Position numbers and translations under genes: made by a program. DNA of 64,000 nt. Origin: a virus. Shown piece by piece: positions 34,484 to 41,392 of this stretch (within the stretch, counting starts at the first letter, position 1; each line of letters opens with the position of its first letter). The stretch spans positions 1 through 64,000 of IMG/VR virus record IMGVR_UViG_3300047666_000499, one strand, 5' to 3'. A model generated the notes under the pieces. The model was not told where the DNA came from. It did no database searches and worked only from the letters and a program-made list of their open reading frames with translations.

Positions 34484-37400
34484 ATGGCAAGAAATATAAA
34501 AGGTGATTTAAACATTACAAGAGATTTAACAGCTGGTAGAAGAATCTCAGCTGATTTAGCATTAAATGCAACTGACTGGGCAACTGGAACAGATTACTTG
34601 GTTAACGATTTAATTATAGACGGAGGATCTATATACATCTGTAAGGCCACACACACCTCAGCTGCTGCTTTGTCTACTGATATTAATAGTTGGGATGTGG
34701 TAGGGTCTAACAAGATTGTAGATCACTTGTTTGCTACAGGTGTAGGGTATGTGTTTGATGGAGACATTATGGACACTTTAATAGTTGAATCTACTTCAGC
34801 ATCAACAGGTAACGTGCTATCTGGGTCACCAACTAATATTACGGAGGGTAAAAGTTACATACTACACTTTAAAAACACAGACTCAGTTTCAAGGTCTATC
34901 GTACTCAGTGGTGCATACAGAGCTATAGGTGAAGATACTGGTATAGCATCTTTTGATATTGTTGCTGGTTATGAAAGAGTTATAGAGTTTGTTGGGTTAG
35001 TAGGCGGTTCTATGCAAGCACTAGCGGATAGTGGGTATTCAAATGTGTCGGGTATAGATGATGTATTGGCATTGGCACAACCTCTAACTACAAGCAGGAC
35101 AGTTACACTAGCTGGGTCTACATGGAATTTTAGTGGTACTTCTATTACTAAGATTAAAGATAACGCATTAAATACAGCGGTAGAGTGGCAAAAAGAACAG
35201 ACCACTCATGAAACTTCTGTAAGCGGATTAACCGTGAATATTGATTTGGCTCTGGAAGGGTTCAAAGTAATAAAGACTAATGATGCCAACACAGGGGATG
35301 TTATAATTAACGAACCTACTAATAACGGAGCTAATAAGTTAAGTATAGGTATTGTCAATGAGGATTCTGTAAGTAGGAATTACATTTTTGATACATCTTA
35401 CAAGGTAGAAGGAGGTTCATCAGACATAGGTACTATAACATTAGCGGCAGGAGAACTAAGATATATAGAACTGCAGGCGTTAGCAATTACTTCCCCATAT
35501 AAATTAGTATCTATATACGATACTGGGGCAGTAGCCTCAACAGGAGAATCAGTTCAAGAATTAACTGCTGTAGCTAATGTTATTGATTGGGACGTATCCA
35601 ATGGTGGTTACGCTTTTCATGATGTTTCAGGAGGAACAACAACGATTAATACTCCTACAAATATGGAGAAGGGTAGATTATATACTCTAAATATAATAAA
35701 TACATTTAACAACCCTACTATAAGCTTTAGCTCTGCCTACAGGGATTCTAGTGGAAATAGTTTAGTCAGTATTTCCCCAGAAAGCGGGCAAGACTATACT
35801 TATCTATTTGCGGCTGTATCTACATCAGAGCTACAGACTTTAAATTACTCTAGCGATTTTCAATCTGTGGTTACAGGTTCTAGTATAGACCCCTCTTTTG
35901 GACGTGTTACAACTGTTTCTGCTTCGACAGGTACAGGTGGGTCAACCTTTCCCGTGGATAACGCATTTACTAAATACAGGTCTAGCAAAAATAGTGGTAA
36001 GACCGTGCATCTTTATATAGAAGAAACTGAAGGGATAAACAAGACTATTACTTGGGGCAATGAATACATTGGTGTAGATGGTTCACAGAAGACTGATGAC
36101 GTATTGCTTACAGGTACGACTAAGTTCTTTAGGTTAATACCTAATAAAGACAATAATAAATTCATAGTAACCGATTTAGATGCTCCTAGTGATGGTCTAG
36201 CTCAACAAGGTATCTTGGTAGCAACACTTACTGGTAAAGGTATTTACACAGCAGAGGGTACAAATGCAGCCTCAGCTTTATATGCAGCATCAGGTTCACA
36301 AGATAGAGTTTTAGTTAGCTCTACTTTAGCAGGTGTAGGAGCAGTGATTTCTGTGCAAGCGGGTGATTACTTAAACGGTATTCTTAACGGTACTTATACT
36401 ACCCAATCTGACGGGGAATTATTAGAATTCTTTGATAATGAAGCAGGTAAATGGGCTGTTCAAGTTATTGGCGCAAGTAAAGCTAATGGTTTAGTAATTT
36501 CTACATTGACTGTACCAGATACAAACTCATCTTTACAGACTTTAACTTCGGGTACTTCAGGTACTACTTACGCTGGAGCAAGAGTAATGACTTTTGGTAA
36601 TACAGGAGAAGTTACAAATGATACTACAGGAATATTTGATGTAGTAAATGATTATATTGAATTTAAAAAAGCTGGTACATATAGAATTACAGCTAGAATA
36701 GACATAGAAGACGCGGGAGGTTCGGCGACATCAGGTTATATGTTCGTGGGAGATCAAACTAATATGGTTAGAACTTCTATTCTTACGACAGATACTAACT
36801 GGTGGGGTAGATATTCATTTGACTTTATTGAAACTTATGCAATTGGAGATAAGTTAGACTTCAGGGCAACTCATAATGCCGGTGAAAATCACGATTTGCG
36901 GAACATGGATATTATCGTTACTGAATTACCTACTACTGAAACAGTAATGGCAGGAATGGTTATTGCTAAAACACTAGCTTATACAGAAGTTGGAGTTACA
37001 AGTCCAACTGATGCAATTATAGCTCCTTTAGATACAATAGTTAGAGAAGATGTTGCAGGAGCAATATCTACAGATGGTTCAACACTTACAGTAAATGTTA
37101 CAGGTGCTTTTGATATTGATGTTCACGCACCAGTAATAGCACTTGATCCTAACATTGTAATTAAAGTTAACGGTACAGTTGTCAAAACTTATGTTGATAG
37201 CTCGCATCAAGGTAGAATGGTTCCATTTAGACACAACTTCACAACAGGAGATACATTAACAGTTGAAGATGGTGGTGGAGCACTTGCTAATTGGAATAGT
37301 GGAGCAAATAATCCAACTACAGATGCTAATTATACTCGAATTATTTTAAAACAATCAGGGACTCAAACAGTAATTAATACTGCTGACGTAGCTGTAAATG

Positions 37401-37687
37401 ACCAAGCAGCTTCAGGTTACTTTGACATAGGGACTATGAGGATGCAATTTGGAGAAGCAGCAGCAGGTACAGCAGGAGTAGTTTCTGTCACACTTCCGAT
37501 AGCAATGGGTAATGCAAATTACAACATTCAATTCCAAACAACTGGAACTAACACAGCAGGTACATTTGCTTTTACTGATCCAATAAGAACAACTACAGGG
37601 TTTACAATCAATAAAAGATTCAATAACTCATCTACTGTAGTTGATGCGGGTGAAGGCTTTATGTGGTCAGTTAAGGGGCTTCATTAA
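34484..37687 (+). CDS. large tail fibre or receptor-binding protein
   Basis: The 1067-residue protein starts with a docking region (residues 1-80, with DYLVNDLIIDGGSIYICK and THTS, a carbohydrate-binding-like turn common in fibres). Residues about 80-560 contain several repeated beta modules, each with IxxPTN, GxxYxLxxxNxD and a YR or YK turn. Around 640-820 is a C1q/TNF-like trimer domain (YIEFKKAGTYRITARIDIED, then GDKLDFRATHN). The last 75 residues (IQFQTTGTNTAGTFAFTD ... TTGFTINKR ... WSVKGLH) are a fibre-tip domain of the type that often ends phage tail fibres. It is probably a main host-recognition fibre. Confidence 0.75.
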   Translation: MARNIKGDLNITRDLTAGRRISADLALNATDWATGTDYLVNDLIIDGGSIYICKATHTSAAALSTDINSWDVVGSNKIVDHLFATGVGYVFDGDIMDTLIVESTSASTGNVLSGSPTNITEGKSYILHFKNTDSVSRSIVLSGAYRAIGEDTGIASFDIVAGYERVIEFVGLVGGSMQALADSGYSNVSGIDDVLALAQPLTTSRTVTLAGSTWNFSGTSITKIKDNALNTAVEWQKEQTTHETSVSGLTVNIDLALEGFKVIKTNDANTGDVIINEPTNNGANKLSIGIVNEDSVSRNYIFDTSYKVEGGSSDIGTITLAAGELRYIELQALAITSPYKLVSIYDTGAVASTGESVQELTAVANVIDWDVSNGGYAFHDVSGGTTTINTPTNMEKGRLYTLNIINTFNNPTISFSSAYRDSSGNSLVSISPESGQDYTYLFAAVSTSELQTLNYSSDFQSVVTGSSIDPSFGRVTTVSASTGTGGSTFPVDNAFTKYRSSKNSGKTVHLYIEETEGINKTITWGNEYIGVDGSQKTDDVLLTGTTKFFRLIPNKDNNKFIVTDLDAPSDGLAQQGILVATLTGKGIYTAEGTNAASALYAASGSQDRVLVSSTLAGVGAVISVQAGDYLNGILNGTYTTQSDGELLEFFDNEAGKWAVQVIGASKANGLVISTLTVPDTNSSLQTLTSGTSGTTYAGARVMTFGNTGEVTNDTTGIFDVVNDYIEFKKAGTYRITARIDIEDAGGSATSGYMFVGDQTNMVRTSILTTDTNWWGRYSFDFIETYAIGDKLDFRATHNAGENHDLRNMDIIVTELPTTETVMAGMVIAKTLAYTEVGVTSPTDAIIAPLDTIVREDVAGAISTDGSTLTVNVTGAFDIDVHAPVIALDPNIVIKVNGTVVKTYVDSSHQGRMVPFRHNFTTGDTLTVEDGGGALANWNSGANNPTTDANYTRIILKQSGTQTVINTADVAVNDQAASGYFDIGTMRMQFGEAAAGTAGVVSVTLPIAMGNANYNIQFQTTGTNTAGTFAFTDPIRTTTGFTINKRFNNSSTVVDAGEGFMWSVKGLH

Positions 37688-37701
37688 AAGCATAAAAAAT
37701 A

Positions 37702-37734
37702 AATAACACCATCCTTAATTGGGTGGTGTTTATT
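37702..37734 (+). terminator. terminator whose loop carries a promoter box
   Basis: AACACCATCC pairs with GGGTGGTGTT around TTAATT and is followed by a T-rich run. The CCTTA at the top of the left arm and loop is also the -33 box of the downstream promoter. Confidence 0.75.
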
Positions 37735-37745
37735 AACTATAATAA
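37715..37745 (+). promoter_or_regulatory. promoter, TTA-N20-TATAATAA
   Basis: TTA (37715-37717) inside the terminator loop is followed after 20 bases by TATAATAA (37738-37745). The start codon is 12 bases downstream. Confidence 0.48.
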
Positions 37746-37756
37746 TTTATAACAAC

Positions 37757-38956
37757 ATGCCAGCAGCAATTACAAATGGTTCAGTGGTATTAAATATCGC
37801 TGTAGATTATACAGAAGTAGATTTAGCAACTTTAACTGCATTAGTAGCGGGAGCTCCCGGAACATACAGTAAAAAAGTATTTAAAGCACTAGACACTGGC
37901 ATTTACCATTATGTTGATGGACAAGATAATGTTGGTGTTTACGCAAATGTAGCTAATGCGTCACACTTTTTTGCTCCTTACAACGAGTCTTTAGATGCTG
38001 ACGCTTTTCCTACATTTGACACGGCAGTAGTTTTATCAGATTTGAATTTGATAATTACAGACTTAGAAGCCTTACCAACAACTCCCCATGCAAACGCTTT
38101 TCTTACGGAAACTTTATCTCCTGGTTCTTACATAACACCCGGAGCAGCAACACTGGCAGGGACGTTAACTTTAAACGGTGGGGGCATTACAGGAGCTACA
38201 TTTGTAATAAGATCACCTGCAGCTATAACACCAGCAGCATCAGTAAATATTGTTTTAACAGGAGGTACACTTCCTGAAAATGTACATTTTTTAGCGACAG
38301 GCGCAATGGCTGTAGGCGCGGGATGTACAATAAATGGTAATATAATTTGTAAGGCTGGAGCGCCATCATTAGGTGTAGGATGTACATTAGTGGGTAGAAT
38401 GTTGACATTAGCGGGAGCCGCTTCATCTGCTTCAAGTAACGCAACTTTACCAACAAGTGCTGGGGTTATAGATTATAGATCTTGTGCTGATATGATTATG
38501 TTTACTGGAACAACTCCAGCAACAAATACAGGAGGAGCAGCGTCTTACTATGAAGGGGGTATCGCTAGTCATACTGGAACTGTAACTGGGTTTGGGTTAG
38601 CAGGAGGCGTATTTACTACCTACCCTAGCGGTAGTTCAATCCCACCTCAAAACAACTACCTACCTACTGAAACATCTGGGAGCGTAACATTTGGGAATGC
38701 TAATATTGTTTATATTTTCCCAGCTGCTAATCTAGATATTACAGGGTTTGACGCGGCAGGGTTTACAAATAATCAAATAATCACTATTGTTAATTTGGGC
38801 GCAGGAGATGCGACCTTAAAAACATTAAGCCCGAACAGTACTAATGATAATAAAATAGCAGCCAACACCGATATAGTAATAAAGCAGTACCAAAGTAAAG
38901 ATGTTACTAGAATAAATGGTGTTTTGAATAAATGGATAGTAAAAGGAAATAATTAG
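37757..38956 (+). CDS. fibre-region protein with DUF3494 (ice-binding-like) domain
   Basis: Residues about 82-235 of 399 match the later two thirds of DUF3494, the beta-solenoid of bacterial ice-binding proteins and adhesins. ETLSPGSY near 118 corresponds to the family LxPGVY. It continues with LAGTLTLNGGG, ATFVIRSPAAIT (family FIFQ region), LPENVHFLATGAMAVGAGC (family NVFWQVGGSATLG) and LVGRMLTLAGAASS (family NGRALALNGA). The first solenoid turns appear to be missing. Residues about 240-399 form a separate beta region. There is no signal peptide, so it is probably a particle part. It may bind ice, glycans or simply serve as a rigid adhesin. Confidence 0.75.
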   Translation: MPAAITNGSVVLNIAVDYTEVDLATLTALVAGAPGTYSKKVFKALDTGIYHYVDGQDNVGVYANVANASHFFAPYNESLDADAFPTFDTAVVLSDLNLIITDLEALPTTPHANAFLTETLSPGSYITPGAATLAGTLTLNGGGITGATFVIRSPAAITPAASVNIVLTGGTLPENVHFLATGAMAVGAGCTINGNIICKAGAPSLGVGCTLVGRMLTLAGAASSASSNATLPTSAGVIDYRSCADMIMFTGTTPATNTGGAASYYEGGIASHTGTVTGFGLAGGVFTTYPSGSSIPPQNNYLPTETSGSVTFGNANIVYIFPAANLDITGFDAAGFTNNQIITIVNLGAGDATLKTLSPNSTNDNKIAANTDIVIKQYQSKDVTRINGVLNKWIVKGNN

Positions 38957-38959
38957 ATT

Positions 38960-39358
38960 ATGGCACGAAATTTTTATATACAAGACACCGCAATTGCACC
39001 TTCAGTAGTTTTTGAAAACTTCCACCCTGAAGGGTATTTATTAATAGGGGTAGATAGCCCTCTGATTGATAACTTAATTCAAAAAAAATATGATGAGTAC
39101 GCGCTTGCTGGTACAAAATACTTTAAGGATACAAGAGTAATGTTTGTTAAAATGCGAATGTTATCACAAATTACAGCAGATTATATTATTGAAATAGAAG
39201 GTGCACTAAAAGATGTTAAGTCAAATCTTGTTAGCGGTGATTGGAAAACTGCGGAACTAATTTTAATAAACCATATTACAAAAGGTGCGGTGGTATCAAA
39301 TGAATTATACGATAAACTTTTATTTGATTTTCAAAAATACATACTAGATAATTATTAA
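38960..39358 (+). CDS. small helical protein after the DUF3494 gene, possible fibre assembly factor
   Basis: The 132-residue protein is mostly helical (about residues 35-130) with a short beta start and no membrane segment. It begins three bases after the stop of the DUF3494 gene, in the position where fibre chaperones are commonly encoded. That placement is the only clue, as no family is recognised. Confidence 0.55.
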   Translation: MARNFYIQDTAIAPSVVFENFHPEGYLLIGVDSPLIDNLIQKKYDEYALAGTKYFKDTRVMFVKMRMLSQITADYIIEIEGALKDVKSNLVSGDWKTAELILINHITKGAVVSNELYDKLLFDFQKYILDNY

Positions 39359-39494
39359 CAAATAATTATAAGCTTGGGTACTTACTAGTAAATGGTGGTT
39401 CTTGTGTAAGAGATAAACAACAAAAAGGTGTTTAGGTTAAAGGGGGAAAAAAGGAATGATACACATAGCCTTACGAATAAAGGCCTACAGACCC

Positions 39495-39524
39495 TTGGGG
39501 TATGATTAATAAGTGGTATAAGTG
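39495..39524 (+). promoter_or_regulatory. promoter, TTG-N19-TATAAGTG
   Basis: ACCCTTG (TTG 39495-39497) is followed after 19 bases by TATAAGTG (39517-39524). The start codon is 32 bases downstream. The preceding part of the gap (39359-39490) shows no clear terminator or gene. Confidence 0.6.
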
Positions 39525-39555
39525 TAAAAACAATTTCAACACAAACACAACTTAG

Positions 39556-39924
39556 ATGATTTTAGAAGCAGCAGTAACAGGTATGGATTGGGTGAGCATC
39601 ATAGCTGCCGTAGGTGGAATAGGCCTAGGTGGTTTCTTGCTTAAGTTCTACAACTCTTGGAAGGACAAACGTGACAAAGACAGAGCACATGAGGACGAGC
39701 CGGAGCAATTTATTCGTAACCTGTTAACAGACCAAGTAGATGACCTTATAGCAGATGTCAAGGACATGCGCGCACGCATGGAAGAATTGTTAGTGTCTAA
39801 TGCACAGTTGGATTCAGAGAACAGAGCTTTGTTGTTGGCCAACCATGAGTTGATCAATAAAAATACCGAGCTTATAGAGATGAACCAGAAGCTTTTAGAC
39901 AAAATTGATAGTCTAACATTGTAA
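39556..39924 (+). CDS. membrane-anchored coiled-coil protein (holin or inner-spanin candidate)
   Basis: The 122-residue protein has one hydrophobic segment near the N-terminus (about residues 9-30, WVSIIAAVGGIGLGGFLLKF), then a charged stretch and a long coiled coil (about 55-120) rich in Leu, Glu and Asn. A single N-terminal anchor plus coiled coil resembles i-spanin-like or holin-like lysis proteins. The same layout is also used by membrane structural proteins. It starts a block of four small genes with its own promoter. Confidence 0.5.
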   Translation: MILEAAVTGMDWVSIIAAVGGIGLGGFLLKFYNSWKDKRDKDRAHEDEPEQFIRNLLTDQVDDLIADVKDMRARMEELLVSNAQLDSENRALLLANHELINKNTELIEMNQKLLDKIDSLTL

Positions 39925-39929
39925 AATAT

Positions 39930-40124
39930 ATGGGATTTTTCTTTAAACGTAAAAAGGTTACAGCCGAAGCTATCGTCGATATACAAGCGAAGATCAATGG
40001 CATGGCAGACTGCATAGAGGTTATGAACGCCAAAATGGATGTTGTCTTGACAAAAGAAGCTTGTGGTCAGAACTGTGCAACCTGTACGAACAAAGACTGT
40101 CCTAAGCGAACAACGTCAGCTTAA
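39930..40124 (+). CDS. small Cys-rich protein, possible zinc-binding
   Basis: The 64-residue protein has a basic start (MGFFFKRKKV), a short amphipathic helix, and a C-terminal CGQNCATCTNKDC motif (cysteines near residues 49-60). Four closely spaced cysteines suggest a small metal site. It begins five bases after the preceding gene. No family is recognised. Confidence 0.55.
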   Translation: MGFFFKRKKVTAEAIVDIQAKINGMADCIEVMNAKMDVVLTKEACGQNCATCTNKDCPKRTTSA

Positions 40125-40128
40125 CCCC

Positions 40129-40158
40129 TTGTGGTTACAATTTTTATTTCTATTTTTG
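40129..40158 (+). promoter_or_regulatory. promoter, TTG-N19-TATTTTTG (near-perfect Bacteroidota consensus)
   Basis: CCCCTTG (TTG 40129-40131) and TATTTTTG (40151-40158) are 19 bases apart. The second box matches TAnnTTTG exactly. The start codon is 38 bases downstream. Confidence 0.78.
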
Positions 40159-40195
40159 ACGAAGCAATATTGCGGATAACACAATAGATTTGAAT

Positions 40196-40402
40196 ATGAC
40201 AGCAGACGAACAATTGGCTTTACCACTCAACATCACTTTAACAGTGGCTGAGGTAAACGCTATAATCAACGCTATGGACGAGATGGTACACAGAGTTGCC
40301 AGACCGATTATTGATTCCCTAAAGGCGCAAGCACAACCGCAGATACACAAAGCTGTGGAGGGGGCCAACGCTAAACCCAAGGTTGTAGAACCAGAATTAT
40401 GA
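40196..40402 (+). CDS. small helical protein, unknown function
   Basis: From ATG 40196 the protein has 68 residues (MTADEQLALPLNITLTV), with one or two helices (about 18-50) and a Pro/Ala/Lys-rich tail. A TTG six bases upstream is in frame but less likely. Its stop overlaps the next start (ATGA), so translation is coupled to the following membrane protein. A role in lysis or membrane attachment is possible but unsupported by motif. Confidence 0.55.
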   Translation: MTADEQLALPLNITLTVAEVNAIINAMDEMVHRVARPIIDSLKAQAQPQIHKAVEGANAKPKVVEPEL

Positions 40403-40995
40403 AGAACACATTAATAAAGATATCAACAGGTATAGTGCTAGGAGTTTTCTTGGTGCTATTCTTCCGTTGTGACCCTAAATGCCCAGAGGTAAGCACTAAG
40501 ACTGCGACCGTGGTGGAAACAGATACTGTTTCAACGCGGGACATACAGATACAGTACGTACCGGGGCCAGAAAGGATTGTTTACATCACCGAGCCTGTTT
40601 ACATAGAAGTGACAGAGAGCGGTGTATACCAAGAATTTAAGATCGATGAAGAGGACTTGCAAGCCACGGCCAGCATGATTTCCGTTGACACAGTTTCTGA
40701 TTTCAAGCTGGACTACTCAGTCACAGCAAAAGAGACTTTGATTACAGATACCATTACAATCAACAACACTGTTACACACACAATCACCAACACGATAGAG
40801 GCTAAGAGGAAAATGAATTTGTACTTAGGTACTAATGTCATATTCTCACCTAACAGCTTCAACGGGGTCAACTTTAATGTTGGCTTGAAGACCAGAAAGG
40901 ACTTCGTTTTTGAGGTGGGTTACAACGCCAGTTTCACAGGCGGGGACAGTTACGAAGCGGGTATAAAAATACCTCTCTTCCATAAGAAGAAATAA
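40399..40995 (+). CDS. membrane-anchored envelope protein, possible spanin-like
   Basis: The 198-residue protein has an N-terminal hydrophobic segment (about 8-23) ending LFFRCDPKC. The Cys resembles a lipoprotein site, but the residues before it (F-F-R) do not fit the lipobox. Residues about 30-140 are Thr/Val/Glu-rich and probably periplasmic. The last 60 residues (LYLGTNVIFSPN ... FVFEVGYNASFTG ... GIKIPLF) look like beta strands. It overlaps the preceding gene by four bases. It could be an envelope-spanning lysis protein. Confidence 0.5.
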   Translation: MKNTLIKISTGIVLGVFLVLFFRCDPKCPEVSTKTATVVETDTVSTRDIQIQYVPGPERIVYITEPVYIEVTESGVYQEFKIDEEDLQATASMISVDTVSDFKLDYSVTAKETLITDTITINNTVTHTITNTIEAKRKMNLYLGTNVIFSPNSFNGVNFNVGLKTRKDFVFEVGYNASFTGGDSYEAGIKIPLFHKKK

Positions 40996-41001
40996 TTACC
41001 C

Positions 41002-41031
41002 TTAGTTATTAGGGATTTATTGATATAAATT
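41002..41031 (+). promoter_or_regulatory. promoter, TTA-N19-TATAAATT
   Basis: ACCCTTA (TTA 41002-41004) is followed after 19 bases by TATAAATT (41024-41031). It is nearly a copy of the promoter at 32689. The start codon is 32 bases downstream and opens the cargo-protein unit. Confidence 0.72.
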
Positions 41032-41062
41032 TTTACATTAGTTATTTAACAAAACAAAGAAG

Positions 41063-41380
41063 ATGAAAAATTATCTAGAACAGTACGTTAAAGCTCCTGT
41101 TACTAAGCACCAAATGGGTGGAGAAGTTCCTGCTGGAGCTCCTGCTGCGCCTGCTGAAGGCGGAAGTGGCGGAGGTGACATGGCGTCTATGCTTGAGCAA
41201 TTTGCACAAACGCAAGATCCTCAATTAGCAGTTCAAATCGCTAACATGTTATTAGAACAGTTAGGTGCTCAAGGTGGTGGAGGTGCCCCAGAAGGACAGC
41301 CTATGCCCGCCCAAGGTTACGGGGGTAGAGTCGCTATGAACAAACCTATGTTCCGTAAAGGAGGTAGATTAGCGGTATAA
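41063..41380 (+). CDS. small Gly/Ala-rich virion-type protein with Lys-Gly-Gly ends
   Basis: The 105-residue protein has KHQMGG near residues 15-20 and FRKGGRLAV at the C-terminus, with a helical core (about 40-70) between Gly/Ala/Pro-rich stretches. It is probably abundant, because it has a good promoter. Its two ends share the motif seen in the neighbouring cargo proteins. No family is recognised. Confidence 0.6.
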   Translation: MKNYLEQYVKAPVTKHQMGGEVPAGAPAAPAEGGSGGGDMASMLEQFAQTQDPQLAVQIANMLLEQLGAQGGGGAPEGQPMPAQGYGGRVAMNKPMFRKGGRLAV

Positions 41381-41392
41381 TACTATTCTTGA

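Noticed and set aside
40190-40195. TTG start six bases before ATG 40196
   Set aside because: An ATG is available immediately downstream and agrees with the promoter distance.
40399-40995. Clear outer-membrane lipoprotein
   Set aside because: The residues before the cysteine are F-F-R, which does not fit the lipobox, so only a membrane anchor is claimed.
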